Below, piece after piece: positions 44,591 through 54,796 of a stretch of DNA of 64,000 bases (positions within the stretch are counted from its first letter, which is position 1; every line of letters starts with the position of its first letter). The DNA is from Arcobacter_B sp049472135 (GTDB taxonomy: Bacteria > Campylobacterota > Campylobacteria > Campylobacterales > Arcobacteraceae): NCBI RefSeq assembly GCF_049472135.1, contig NZ_JBMOVV010000002.1:62001-126000 (forward strand). The letters run 5' to 3'. A program made the translations under genes and the position numbers. Under the pieces are notes generated by a model. That model was given only the letters and a program-made list of their open reading frames with translations. It was not told the DNA's origin and ran no database searches.

Positions 44591-45333
44591 TTTAAGTCTC
44601 CACTAATACATTGAATTAACTCTTTGTGTTTTCTTTTTGCTGTTCTAAGTAGGATTTTTTCTCTTACCACTAATCTTTTTTGTATTTTTATTTCATTTTC
44701 TATTTGCTTTAAAGAACTTGTTTCAATATACTTTTTTTCAATACTTGGTAATACATAAAATACGATTGTTGCAATAAAAGCTAAAAGTCCAATTACATAT
44801 GCACTTTTTAAAGAGTAAGTATTAATCGTATCTAAAGGGTTTAAATTTTCAATTAAACTATTTACATCCCCTAAGCTTTCTGCAATTACTTCACCTTTTT
44901 CGTTTTTTGTATTTTGTTTTAAAATATTTTCAATTGCCGCATTATATTTTGTATTTGCTACATAATAAATATGTTCTATTTCTCCACCACTTGAAAGCAT
45001 TGCTATATGCTTTGTAATTAAAATTGATTTCATAATATCATCAGATATGAAATTTGGATTTATTTTTGCGGTGTAAACAGTTTTATGATTGAATAAAATA
45101 TAATACTCTTCATCAGCAATATGAACTAAAATTTGATTATTATCTAAATGCTTCTTAGATAATAAATTTAAAGAATAGATATCATCATGTACATCATATC
45201 TTGATAGGATAACACTATGTTTTCTAAAGTTATCATATGTAAACATAGTTTGGTTATCACCAAACTCATCACTTACATATAAATCAAAATTTTCTTCTTT
45301 TGAAGAGAAGTCAGTAATTACTAATCGTACCAT
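44587..45333 (-). CDS. GspL/PilN-like inner membrane protein
   Basis: 248 residues. A ~170-residue cytoplasmic part with actin-like-fold flavour, a membrane helix (~175-198) and a short coiled periplasmic tail. This is the shape of GspL or of a PilM-PilN fusion. It would hold the ATPase to the membrane. It overlaps the GspE gene end by 13 bases and GspM-like start by 4. Confidence 0.55.
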   Translation of the reverse strand: MVRLVITDFSSKEENFDLYVSDEFGDNQTMFTYDNFRKHSVILSRYDVHDDIYSLNLLSKKHLDNNQILVHIADEEYYILFNHKTVYTAKINPNFISDDIMKSILITKHIAMLSSGGEIEHIYYVANTKYNAAIENILKQNTKNEKGEVIAESLGDVNSLIENLNPLDTINTYSLKSAYVIGLLAFIATIVFYVLPSIEKKYIETSSLKQIENEIKIQKRLVVREKILLRTAKRKHKELIQCISGDLK

Positions 45334-47042
45334 AACTCTTCCCCTCTAATAATAGCTGTTGCATCTTCTTTTGTAATTAAACCTTCATGATATTGAGCCA
45401 TACAAGCTTTCTCAACTGTCATATATTCAGCTGGGTTTTCAAAATCTCCACCCTCACCTAATTTAAATCTTACAACTTCAGCAATTGGAACCCTATCTTT
45501 AAATCCAGTTTTATTACACTCGTCACAACCAACACTAGTGTAACCACCCTCTCCATCTGGTTCTTTACAATATTCACATAACTTTCTAACTAATCTTTGA
45601 GATACAATACCTCTTAAGTTATCCGTAATATCCCCTTCATTAATTCCTAAAGAACTTATCATTCTAGATACAGTTGCAGGAGCTGAGTTTGTATGCATAG
45701 TTGAGAATACTAACTGACCTAAGTTTGAAGCATTTACTAACTGATAAGCAGTTTCAGGTTCTCTTGTCTCACCAATAAGAATAATATTTGAATCTTGTCT
45801 TAAAATATCAACTACGGCTTCTGGGTAACCATATTTAAACTCTTCACTTGCACTTGCATATTCAGATAAATCAATTTGGAAGAATGAATCATCAACATAC
45901 TCAACAGGATCTTCAATAGTTACAATATATTGTTGCTGTCTTGCTAGTTTTTGTAAAAGTGCATACATTAAGTGTGTTTTACCAGAACCTACTTGTCCTG
46001 TAATTAGAATCATACCATTTGCATATCTAGTTAAGTTATTTAAGATATTTACTGTTTCTTGAGGATAATTAAGTCCTCTTAAATCATGAGAAACAACACC
46101 TTTACCACCAATCATTCTCATTACAAGGGAAAAGTTCATTTTTGAGTTTATAAGACCTAGTCTGAACTTAATGTTTTTCTTTCCATACTCATAATTTATC
46201 ATACCATTAATAGACTCATAATCTGAGTCTTCTTGGTCAGCCATAGTAACAAGTCTTCTTTTTAGTGTTTTAGCTAAAGTAATTGGCATGGTACCCATAT
46301 CTTGTTTTACACCATCAATTCTAAACCATAAAGAAGCTGACCTCGTACTTTTTTGAATGTGAATATCAGAAGCTCCAAGTAAGATAGCTTGCCCCATCAT
46401 CTTTTCAAAATATTTATTGATTTCATCATCATCTTCAACATCATCTTGAGATGTAAATACAATTTCTCTATCTTCACCAAATACAGAAGATAAAACTCCC
46501 TCACCTAAGATTACAATCTTTGTAAAATAGAACTTACTTAAGATATCAAAATCTAAATTTACAATATCTCTAATTCCAAGTACTTTGTTTTTACTTTTCT
46601 TATCTTCTAAAGTAATGATATACATACTTGTACAAAGTTCTAATTTCTCTTCATTTAATAAGTAAGAAGTATCTTGATACTTTACAGATAATTGTGCATA
46701 AGAAGGATAGTATTCATATCCTAGACTTTTTACAAATTCAGAGTATTTCCCCTCATCCGCTATTAGGTCTCCATATCCTCCAATAAGTTTATATTTTGAT
46801 TTAATCATATTTTCAATAATTTCAGCAAGATTTTTATCATCTTTTGCTTTTTGGCTAAATAAACTATTGATTTTGTTTTTTTGTTTATTTAAAACTTTCT
46901 TTATATCAAACTTATTTTTTTTATTATCTTTTGGTAGTAAACTATCACTTATTTTTTCATCTTTATTTAAGAACGAAGGTAAGCTTTTTCTAATATTACC
47001 TTTTAATCCTCTTCTTAAAAATTTCTTTAAAATATTCTTCAT
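45321..47042 (-). CDS. GspE/PilB-type secretion ATPase
   Basis: 573 residues. N-terminal basic part and a domain (~75-190), then the ATPase: L-G-A-S-D-I-H-I-Q, Walker A GQVGSGKT (349-356), Asp-box E-D-P-V-E-Y (~378), Walker B I-L-I-G-E-T-R (421-427), H-T-N-S-A His-box (~450) and a zinc motif Cys489/492 and Cys506/509. The tetracysteine motif points to an extension (GspE/PilB) rather than a retraction (PilT) motor. Drives assembly of the pilus or pseudopilus. No second ATPase is in the window. Confidence 0.92.
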   Translation of the reverse strand: MKNILKKFLRRGLKGNIRKSLPSFLNKDEKISDSLLPKDNKKNKFDIKKVLNKQKNKINSLFSQKAKDDKNLAEIIENMIKSKYKLIGGYGDLIADEGKYSEFVKSLGYEYYPSYAQLSVKYQDTSYLLNEEKLELCTSMYIITLEDKKSKNKVLGIRDIVNLDFDILSKFYFTKIVILGEGVLSSVFGEDREIVFTSQDDVEDDDEINKYFEKMMGQAILLGASDIHIQKSTRSASLWFRIDGVKQDMGTMPITLAKTLKRRLVTMADQEDSDYESINGMINYEYGKKNIKFRLGLINSKMNFSLVMRMIGGKGVVSHDLRGLNYPQETVNILNNLTRYANGMILITGQVGSGKTHLMYALLQKLARQQQYIVTIEDPVEYVDDSFFQIDLSEYASASEEFKYGYPEAVVDILRQDSNIILIGETREPETAYQLVNASNLGQLVFSTMHTNSAPATVSRMISSLGINEGDITDNLRGIVSQRLVRKLCEYCKEPDGEGGYTSVGCDECNKTGFKDRVPIAEVVRFKLGEGGDFENPAEYMTVEKACMAQYHEGLITKEDATAIIRGEELWYD

Positions 47043-47051
47043 CTTCTACTC

Positions 47052-48068
47052 TTATTGATATAAAGTTTTAAATGTAAATGAACTTATTACAAGATTTATA
47101 ATATCTGAACCAATGATAACTGTAATTAGCATAGCTATCAACCAAAAGAAAAATCTCCACTGTAAAACTATATATGCAATATTTTTTTCAAACATTGTAT
47201 CACTTGTCTCATATAATGCTTTTGTAACTTCAGAATAACTTGTTTTACTTAATTCTGATAGTTTAATATCTGCTGTAATAATTGCAGGGTAGTTGTACTT
47301 TTCGAAAACAGTATAAAGCTTTTTATTTTTATGAATTACATCAGCTAACTCTTTAAAAAATGGTCTAAGTCCTACTTTAAAATAGTCTTTTGATAAAATC
47401 AATGAAGTTTTATGAAAAGAAATACCAGCACTTAACATACCATTTAAAATTCTAAACATAAATCTACCATCAGAAAAAGCCTGCGTCTTAAACACTTTAT
47501 ATAATAAAGCTGGATTATATTTCTCAGTATAGATATAACCTAAAAAAATTAAAGCTGTAACTAAAATAGATAAAACCAAGCCTATATATGCAAAATCATA
47601 AGTAAAATAACCAGGTATTCCTAAAAACTGTTCTACATCAGGATTTAGTTTTTTTAATTGAACTAAATCTTTTTTTAAAATATCTAAATATAAAATCATC
47701 CCATAAAAAGTACCTATAATAATAAGCATTGGTACTAAGATAGGATTTATCATTTTTGATAGAAGATTTGAGTTTGCTTTTTCAAAAGATAGTACTAGCT
47801 TTAAACCATCAATAGGATTTGTACTATTTACTACAAGACTATATTGAAAAGAGTTTAAAAATTTATTTTTATATAAGATTGCTTCAATTTTGTGTTTTCC
47901 AATCTCTAAATCCCTAATAGCAGCTTCAAGCCTCTTTTTAAAGTTTGTTTCTCTAGTAATTTGTTCTTTATATAAAACTAAAGCTTTTCTAGTATTTGAA
48001 CCATTTTCAAGTTTAGTTACTAAATAATTTAATAAAAACTGTTCATAGGGATCTTTGAATAAATTCAT
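47052..48068 (-). CDS. GspF/PilC-like inner membrane platform protein
   Basis: 338 residues with about three hydrophobic helices (~110-130, 155-175, 310-335) separated by two cytoplasmic helical domains, as in GspF/PilC. The repeated T2SSF domain is weak but visible (F-R-I-L-N-G-M-L-S-A-G-I). It follows the secretin and precedes the ATPase. Confidence 0.82.
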   Translation of the reverse strand: MNLFKDPYEQFLLNYLVTKLENGSNTRKALVLYKEQITRETNFKKRLEAAIRDLEIGKHKIEAILYKNKFLNSFQYSLVVNSTNPIDGLKLVLSFEKANSNLLSKMINPILVPMLIIIGTFYGMILYLDILKKDLVQLKKLNPDVEQFLGIPGYFTYDFAYIGLVLSILVTALIFLGYIYTEKYNPALLYKVFKTQAFSDGRFMFRILNGMLSAGISFHKTSLILSKDYFKVGLRPFFKELADVIHKNKKLYTVFEKYNYPAIITADIKLSELSKTSYSEVTKALYETSDTMFEKNIAYIVLQWRFFFWLIAMLITVIIGSDIINLVISSFTFKTLYQ

Positions 48069-48070
48069 TA

Positions 48071-49729
48071 CTAAAAGCCTTTAATATCTCTTACAGTAAC
48101 AACATAAACAATCTCTCTTCTTACATAAGATTTTGAGTCACTTCCACCTATTGCAAAACCTTCTAAAGGTAAAACACCTTGATACTCTTTTGCATCATCA
48201 TGAACAATAATAGATCCAACAATTGCAGTTTCTCCAAGTCCTATTTGTCTTGAAATATTATAACTTTGGTCTTTATATTGAGGAAGTTTTATGTTAGTTC
48301 CCTCGACTGTAACATCTTCAAAATCAATAAGTTTTTTGATACTAGGGCTTATATTTAAAAAGATTTTATCTCTTGAAACTTTTGCCATTGCTGTAATTGA
48401 AGTACCATCTTTTAAAGTGTTTATTGTAATATCAGTAGTTGTTGTGTTTGTATCATCATCTTTTGTTGTTTCAATTTTCTCAATATAGTCTGTATTTTGG
48501 CTAATTGATTGAACAGAAGGGATATTGTTTTTTAATACAATTACATTTTTACTATAGTTTAAAATCTTTCCAATATTGTTGTTTGCTTTTGCAGTTAATT
48601 TTAAAAGTCTTGTTGCATTATTACTTTCAAAAGCAATTTCACCTTTATCTTTTATAGATTTTAAAACACCTGTATCGGTATTTGATTGTCTATCTGAACT
48701 AATACTACCTATTCCATACTCTCTATTTTTATTTAAAACTAACTCTATTCTTTCAAATTCAATAGTAGTCTCTTTTGCAAAACTATCTTCATAGGCTTTT
48801 ACTATTGTTCTTACAGCACTTTCTACACTTTTTGTAGATTTTAAAAAGATTAAACCACTTGCTTTATCAATATGATATGTTGATACTTCATCATTTGCAA
48901 TAATATTTTTAAGCATATTATCTAACTCATCATATAAAACTATTTGAGAACTATTTTCTACTTTACTTTCAGCACTTGTTTCTTGAGTTGCTGTTTGACT
49001 TGTAGATTTTAAGTCAAGTACAGGGATATTTAACTCAATTACTAAATCTTTATATCTTTTTATATAAATAGTTTCTTTATCATAATCTATATCAACATAA
49101 ACATTTTTAGCATGAGCTATAGAGTTTAAAGCATCCATTAAATTTCTAGTTTTTACTGAAATAATACTATCTTGAAAACCTTTTACATCTTTGATGTAAG
49201 AGCCAATCGATACTTCATATCCAGACTCTGATGTAATTAGTTTTACTAACTCTTCAACAGAAATCTCTCCATCTAATTTAAATGCTATTCTATTTATATT
49301 TTGTTTTTTTGATTCACTCTTACTTAATAACTTTACTAAATATATAGAACCACTTTTTTTAATAAATAGTTCTTTATCTAACACAGCATTTAAATACTGA
49401 TTTAGTTCAGCCATATTATGAATTTTTATTCTACTTTTAGGAATTAAAGTATCACTACTTTTTAGAAAATAGAAGTTTCCATCAATTAACTCTAACTCTT
49501 TTAGTACTTCAGATAAAGATTTATCTGATAACACACTGATAAACTCTTTTTTATTTCTTTTTTCATTTACCAAAGTTTTAGAGTAAGACTCTTTTATATT
49601 TGAATAACTTTCTTGGTTCACACCTTTTTTTACATCATTTAACATATCGTTATGGAAACTTTTCATCCCACATGCTGTAAATAATAATGGAGTAAATAAT
49701 AAAATAGAATATTTAAATACTTTAATCAT
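48071..49729 (-). CDS. PilN/BfpB-type secretin lipoprotein
   Basis: 552 residues. A lipobox L-F-T-A-C (Cys20) suggests an outer-membrane lipoprotein. The N-terminal part has short secretin-like beta-alpha domains; the C-terminal ~200 residues are the secretin barrel with G-L-G-E-T-A-I-V-G-S-I and a final V-R-R-E-I-V-Y-V-V-T. The lipoprotein form with this order (secretin, GspF, ATPase) is typical of type IVb pili (R64 PilN, BfpB). Outer membrane pore of the machine. Confidence 0.85.
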   Translation of the reverse strand: MIKVFKYSILLFTPLLFTACGMKSFHNDMLNDVKKGVNQESYSNIKESYSKTLVNEKRNKKEFISVLSDKSLSEVLKELELIDGNFYFLKSSDTLIPKSRIKIHNMAELNQYLNAVLDKELFIKKSGSIYLVKLLSKSESKKQNINRIAFKLDGEISVEELVKLITSESGYEVSIGSYIKDVKGFQDSIISVKTRNLMDALNSIAHAKNVYVDIDYDKETIYIKRYKDLVIELNIPVLDLKSTSQTATQETSAESKVENSSQIVLYDELDNMLKNIIANDEVSTYHIDKASGLIFLKSTKSVESAVRTIVKAYEDSFAKETTIEFERIELVLNKNREYGIGSISSDRQSNTDTGVLKSIKDKGEIAFESNNATRLLKLTAKANNNIGKILNYSKNVIVLKNNIPSVQSISQNTDYIEKIETTKDDDTNTTTTDITINTLKDGTSITAMAKVSRDKIFLNISPSIKKLIDFEDVTVEGTNIKLPQYKDQSYNISRQIGLGETAIVGSIIVHDDAKEYQGVLPLEGFAIGGSDSKSYVRREIVYVVTVRDIKGF

Positions 49730-49737
49730 TTCTTTCC

Positions 49738-52575
49738 TTATTTAAAATAAAACTCATAGTCAAATCCGCCTATATATGTAGGAAATTTCAAAAATGGCTT
49801 ATTTATATTGTCAAACTCATCATTTGTCATACTGTTATTTAATTCACTATTTTGTGTTATAAATAATTTGTTAATACTGTTTATTTTACCAACATCATAC
49901 AAAGAAGTACTTAAAATTGGTAGGGATCTTCCAGGATTTCCCCAACAATACATTTGAGATTCACTTCCTAATCCTGTCATTGCACAAACAAAGTACTTTT
50001 GAGAATCCATAACATCAATTTTTATATTGTCAATTCCAAAAGATTCATTTGATGCAGATTCACCTAAAAAAGCTCCAAAACCTAACTTTAATCTTCCATT
50101 ACCATCAAGTGTTGTATCTATTTCATAATAGTGCTTTTCATCTGCCCAACTAGATAAAGAGCCACTAACATTTATAGAATAACCATGTCTAGCATCCAAA
50201 TCATCCATAGTACCATCATCAACTCTATAAACATCCTCTTTAACTTTATCATCATTTATATACACAGTCAATGCTTCTGTAATACCACCATCACCTGGAT
50301 ATTGATTAGCATCCCAAGAGTCAATCTCATACATTGTAAATGATATTTTAACATCTTTATTTGCATTTGCACTTCCAAAGCTATATGTTTTATAAACTTC
50401 TTGAGAACCATCTGCACTAAATGTACTAGAACCTAGATTTACTCCCTTTCCAAATCTTCCTAAGAACTTTGTAGCTTCATTTCCGTCGTGTATAAGAGTT
50501 GTATTCCAACCACTTATGCTTTTTTCAAAGTCTTCAAAAGAGACTGCACTTACATTATTTGTTTTAAAAATAGATACATTTGAGAACTCTCCATCTTCAT
50601 CACTTTCTTTATCAAATTTTGCAATCATATCTTTAAATAGTTTTCTATTATAATCTCGACCACAATATTGATCACCTTTATATCTACATGTTAGAAGCTT
50701 GTCATTTCTACTAGAACCTAAATTATGTGTATATATTTTTCTATCTTCTCCAACATAAATATAGTTTCTCTCCATCACTCCACTTGAGTGGTTTGGAATA
50801 AGCATTGTTGAAACACTTAAGGCACTTGAAGGAACATACGAAGTTGAGATACTTTGCGTAGAAATACCATTTGTAATATTTTCAAATCTGTAAAAAACCT
50901 TATTGTCACTTCTTAAAATCAATGTATCACTATTTACAAATACTCTACTTGGGTCAAACTTTCTATCACTATTATCTTTTGTAGGTTTTAAAAGAGTTGT
51001 TCCATCTGATTTTTCACCCCATACCCAAAGTCTATTATCTTCATCAAGAGCTGCAAAAGTTTTTGTATCTCTTAGGGCATAAAGTTTTTTAAAAACTTGT
51101 CCACTTGTATTTATCTTTGTTGGAATATTATTTATATAAGTTTCATCACTATTATCTATCCCTAATACACCTTTGTTGTTTATTCCAAAAGTATAAATAT
51201 TTCCTGCTTGAGAAAGTACTGCCATAGCATTATCAACCATTGCTACATCAGTTAAATATATTTCATCACCATCTTCTGTTTTATCTGTTTTCCCCGTTGA
51301 GAAAAATCTATTTCTTTTTAGAATAGAAGTTGTTACTTCTTTTAAATTTTGCGTTGTATCAACATCTTCAAAATAAGAAGAGTTTATTCTTCCATTACAG
51401 TATAAATCTCCTCCAAATTTAATATATGAACCTGATTGAAAGTAATCAAAAATAGGTGAAATACCACAAACATTTGTACTGTTTATTGCCATTTTCTCAA
51501 ATTTGATTCTATAAGGATTGTTATACCATCTTTTATCTCTTCTTGTATAAGAAGTTCCTGTATTATCTGTTACAGAAGATTCATTATCAATTTGAACTTT
51601 TAACATCACAGGTGTATTTATAAAATCTGGAGAGAAGTTTGGATTTAACTGACCATGTGTTTGGATACCTGCCTTTTTATTATGGTTACTTCCCCAACAA
51701 AAAATATCTCCATTTGCAAGCATACAACCACCATCATTTCTTAAAACTAAATCCTTTGCATTTGGAATATAAGAGATAATTCTATCTTCGGCATCTGCTT
51801 CTTCATCTTGGCTATTTAATACACTACCTGACTCAACAGGAACCCAACTAGCTCCACTTGTATCACCTTGATAATAGTATTCATACCAGTTATTGTTTTT
51901 TTGACCAAATACTCTATCTCCAATTTTTGCTTTTATATATTGTAAATCATCTAAATCTTCTAAAACTATTGGAGGTCTTTGATAAACTTGAATTGAACTT
52001 TGGTCTGCTTTACAAAATTTGTAAATTAATTCTTCACCTTTTAGTTCATAATAATAGTTTAACTTAGGACAAGGTTTAGTATCTAGTGAAATTAACTGAC
52101 TCTCATTTTTCAGTTTTATTATCTCTTTTACTACTTCACTATATTTAATCTGAGAGCCCTTTAAAAGCTCAACTTGACTTGTATCTTTAGGAGGAGTTGT
52201 ATTTACTCTAAACAAAGCTGATTGATAAAAGTTATATAGATACATCTGTTTAGTATCATAATCATCAGCTTTTTCGATTGCACCCAAAATAAATAGATTA
52301 TTATTTGCATCAAATCTTGTGACTATACTATTTGAAGTAAAATCATTAGTTTTATTAAAATCTAATAGATAATCTTCACTATTTAGAAGTGTCCAATTTA
52401 AACTCCCTGCTGTTGTTTTTGGAATTTCTCCTGTTTGTTGAATATATTTATTTACGGCAAGAGCTATAAACTCTTCTTTTTTTATAATGTTTTTTATAGA
52501 ATTCATTGATGCTTTATTTTGAATATTAGCAAATATTGGCAATGCAAAAATTAGTACAAAAAATAAAATCTTCAT
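49738..52575 (-). CDS. Large RCC1-repeat protein with pilin-like module and jelly-roll insert
   Basis: 945 residues. Sec signal (~1-16), the shared module K-K-E-E-F-I-A-L-A-V-N-K-Y-I-Q-Q-T-G-E-I-P (~33-53), then RCC1-like units (G-D-I-F-C-W-G-S-N-H, G-N-I-Y-T-F-G-I-N, R-L-W-V-W-G-E, Q-M-Y-C-W-G-N) from ~280. A ~180-residue insert (~680-865) starting F-E-D-F-E-K-S-I-S-G-W-N looks like a carbohydrate-binding jelly roll. Ends P-T-Y-I-G-G-F-D-Y-E-F-Y-F-K. Paralogue of the 735-residue protein. Likely displayed outside the cell via the secretin. Confidence 0.72.
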   Translation of the reverse strand: MKILFFVLIFALPIFANIQNKASMNSIKNIIKKEEFIALAVNKYIQQTGEIPKTTAGSLNWTLLNSEDYLLDFNKTNDFTSNSIVTRFDANNNLFILGAIEKADDYDTKQMYLYNFYQSALFRVNTTPPKDTSQVELLKGSQIKYSEVVKEIIKLKNESQLISLDTKPCPKLNYYYELKGEELIYKFCKADQSSIQVYQRPPIVLEDLDDLQYIKAKIGDRVFGQKNNNWYEYYYQGDTSGASWVPVESGSVLNSQDEEADAEDRIISYIPNAKDLVLRNDGGCMLANGDIFCWGSNHNKKAGIQTHGQLNPNFSPDFINTPVMLKVQIDNESSVTDNTGTSYTRRDKRWYNNPYRIKFEKMAINSTNVCGISPIFDYFQSGSYIKFGGDLYCNGRINSSYFEDVDTTQNLKEVTTSILKRNRFFSTGKTDKTEDGDEIYLTDVAMVDNAMAVLSQAGNIYTFGINNKGVLGIDNSDETYINNIPTKINTSGQVFKKLYALRDTKTFAALDEDNRLWVWGEKSDGTTLLKPTKDNSDRKFDPSRVFVNSDTLILRSDNKVFYRFENITNGISTQSISTSYVPSSALSVSTMLIPNHSSGVMERNYIYVGEDRKIYTHNLGSSRNDKLLTCRYKGDQYCGRDYNRKLFKDMIAKFDKESDEDGEFSNVSIFKTNNVSAVSFEDFEKSISGWNTTLIHDGNEATKFLGRFGKGVNLGSSTFSADGSQEVYKTYSFGSANANKDVKISFTMYEIDSWDANQYPGDGGITEALTVYINDDKVKEDVYRVDDGTMDDLDARHGYSINVSGSLSSWADEKHYYEIDTTLDGNGRLKLGFGAFLGESASNESFGIDNIKIDVMDSQKYFVCAMTGLGSESQMYCWGNPGRSLPILSTSLYDVGKINSINKLFITQNSELNNSMTNDEFDNINKPFLKFPTYIGGFDYEFYFK

Positions 52576-52576
52576 A

Positions 52577-53281
52577 TTAATCTACTTCTTTAATTTCATT
52601 ATTTATAAGCTTTATATATCTAACAGAGTTTTGCACATAAATATATCTTCCAACAGCCAAATCATTTAACTTACTATTTGTAAGCATACTCTTACTACTT
52701 ATAGTAATATTTCCTAAATTAAAATCTTTTTTATCATACTCTATCCAATCATTTGCACTTGAATCAATCCATCTTAATGTAGTTTTATTTTTATTACAAT
52801 AGGTATTTGTAACTGTTTCACAACTACTAGATATTGCATTTCCTGAGTTCAATAAAGAATAAATAGTTTTTGCTTCATCACTTTGTAGTGAAATAGTTAT
52901 ATAAGAGTCTTCATAACTATCTTTTACTTTAACAGAAGTTCTTTTTCTATATACATCCCTATAATATAAATCTTTTAAATAAGTCTCTAACTTTTCTCTT
53001 GTCAATGCATATTTTAAACTTTTGTTAGTTTTAAACTCAATATCATCTCCCATTGGATTTTTTACATCAAAATTTTCACCTAAATATTTTGATGTCATTA
53101 AAGAGCTTATATTTGAAGGCAGTTTAAATTCATTTAATAGATAGTTTTCATACTCTAAAGCTATTTTTTCTTCTAGTTTTATAAGATTTTGTACATATAA
53201 AACATTTTTTTGCTTTAAAATATTTGGATTAGCATATAAGTTTAAAAAAGCAAAAATAAAAACTACTATAAATTTAATCAT
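52577..53281 (-). CDS. Pilin-like-module protein, small paralogue A
   Basis: 234 residues. Sec signal (~1-17), then L-I-K-L-E-E-K-I-A-L-E-Y-E-N-Y-L (~33-48), K-L-P-S-N-I-S-S-L and Y-L-G-E-N-F, matching the next gene and the N-termini of the two RCC1 proteins. A Cys pair lies near residues 154 and 162. No propeller. Overlaps paralogue B by 4 bases. Probably a minor pilin-like or periplasmic part of the machine; no named family. Confidence 0.65.
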   Translation of the reverse strand: MIKFIVVFIFAFLNLYANPNILKQKNVLYVQNLIKLEEKIALEYENYLLNEFKLPSNISSLMTSKYLGENFDVKNPMGDDIEFKTNKSLKYALTREKLETYLKDLYYRDVYRKRTSVKVKDSYEDSYITISLQSDEAKTIYSLLNSGNAISSSCETVTNTYCNKNKTTLRWIDSSANDWIEYDKKDFNLGNITISSKSMLTNSKLNDLAVGRYIYVQNSVRYIKLINNEIKEVD

Positions 53282-54027
53282 TGCAATCTCCTAATATCAT
53301 CAAATGTTTTTAAATATTTTTGATTTGTAAAATCTATAAGCTTAGTTCCCGGAACTAGATTTAAAAACTCTTCTGAATCATGTAAAGTTCTGTCATCTGT
53401 GATGATAATAGGTCCTGTTTTAAAGTTTTCTATATAAAAAAACATCAAAAGGTTACTAAGTTTAATATCTCCATTTGTTTCTAGTTTATCTGTTGAATTG
53501 AAGATATAAATATGATTATCTTTTAAACAATACTTTATAGTAGTATCTGTACAAGCATTTATAGCTTTACTTTGCATTTGCATCAAAGTGTGTAAAGTTT
53601 TTGCATAGCTGTCATTTAATCTAATAATCACCTTATTGTCATAAACAAAAGTATTTTCTCTATAGTTTGTACTTCTATATAAAGCTTTAATTGAAGTATC
53701 AATACTTGAATTTGTTGTAATCAGTCTATAGTTGAAATTTAATTTACCAGTTGAATCTAACACATAATCTTCAAAAAGTAATTCATCTCCTGAATCAAAA
53801 CTACTTTTAAATGTCGTACCTAAGTATTCATCTGTTTTTAGCTGGGATATATTTGTAGGATATTTCATCTCATTTACAATATATCTTTCATAGGCTCTTG
53901 CTATAGCTTCTTCTTGTTGAATAATCTTTTTTACTTTATCCACCAAAATTTTTCTTTGCTCAAAAAAATCACTATTAGCTTGTAAAAAGTTTATTATAAA
54001 AAATAGGGTAAATATATATTTCATCAT
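53278..54027 (-). CDS. Pilin-like-module protein, small paralogue B
   Basis: 249 residues. Signal peptide (~1-17), then I-I-Q-Q-E-E-A-I-A-R-A-Y-E-R-Y-I (~37-52), K-Y-P-T-N-I-S-Q-L and Y-L-G-T-T-F. It has the Cys pair C-T-D-T-T-I-K-Y-C like paralogue A. The pattern E-E-x-I-A-x-A-Y-x-x-Y-I-x(3-4)-x-Y-P resembles the end of the pilin alpha-1 helix and loop. Overlaps neighbours by 4 bases on each side. Function unknown. Confidence 0.65.
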   Translation of the reverse strand: MMKYIFTLFFIINFLQANSDFFEQRKILVDKVKKIIQQEEAIARAYERYIVNEMKYPTNISQLKTDEYLGTTFKSSFDSGDELLFEDYVLDSTGKLNFNYRLITTNSSIDTSIKALYRSTNYRENTFVYDNKVIIRLNDSYAKTLHTLMQMQSKAINACTDTTIKYCLKDNHIYIFNSTDKLETNGDIKLSNLLMFFYIENFKTGPIIITDDRTLHDSEEFLNLVPGTKLIDFTNQKYLKTFDDIRRLQ

Positions 54028-54764
54028 AAAAAACTCTTTAATTTATTATATAGTTTTATATCTCTGGGGCTTTGAGATTTTAAAAGTTCATCCAAAACTC
54101 TTTGTTTAAAATACTCTTCTTGCCTTTGCTTTAAAACATCAGCATCTAAAGGTAAAGTCTCACCATCTTTTGAAAAGTCTTGATACATAAGGTTATATGG
54201 AATATATTGTTTTACTAAGTTACCATAATTTGATTCATTCATAATAGGATAGATATAGTAAGCTATTTCAATTACTTTTTGTATTGATTTTTGAATCACT
54301 TCATCTTTATAAGAAATATTTTTTTCTTCAATACCAACTTCTAAAGTAAAAGTTCTCTCACCTACAACTCCATCCGTTGTAACACCTGTATCATCATTTC
54401 CTGATTCTCTAAGTTTTGCTCTTAGTGCAAAAAGTTTAAGTTTTTGTTCTTCACTTATTTGTAAAGACCCATCTTCTTGAAGTAAGGCATCATTTTCTAA
54501 ATCAGCACTTGAGGTTCTATCAAGTAAAAGTAACCATTCCCAGTTACCATCTTGAGGTAATAAAGCTATGATTTCATCCCTTGAAATATCTTGTGGGTCT
54601 ATTGAGTATTTGTAAGCAAGAAGTGTTTTTATATCTCTTATAATCTCATAGCTTTCTTGCATATGTTTTACATCTTGCAAATCGCTATAAGATTTATAAG
54701 CAACAGATGCAGAAAATATGGCTACTACTGCAAGTGCCGAGCTTAGCCATATGTTTCCTAGCAT
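54024..54764 (-). CDS. Membrane-anchored protein of the pilus-like operon
   Basis: 246 residues. One hydrophobic helix (~6-24) at the N-terminus without a leader, then a largely helical acidic periplasmic part with D-P-Q-D-I-S-R-D-E-I-I-A-L-L-P. Could be a minor pilin or an assembly factor. No family recognised. Between the pilin-like gene (32-base gap) and paralogue B. Confidence 0.6.
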   Translation of the reverse strand: MLGNIWLSSALAVVAIFSASVAYKSYSDLQDVKHMQESYEIIRDIKTLLAYKYSIDPQDISRDEIIALLPQDGNWEWLLLLDRTSSADLENDALLQEDGSLQISEEQKLKLFALRAKLRESGNDDTGVTTDGVVGERTFTLEVGIEEKNISYKDEVIQKSIQKVIEIAYYIYPIMNESNYGNLVKQYIPYNLMYQDFSKDGETLPLDADVLKQRQEEYFKQRVLDELLKSQSPRDIKLYNKLKSFL

Positions 54765-54796
54765 CTAGTTTTTCTTATAAAGAACCATTAATAATA

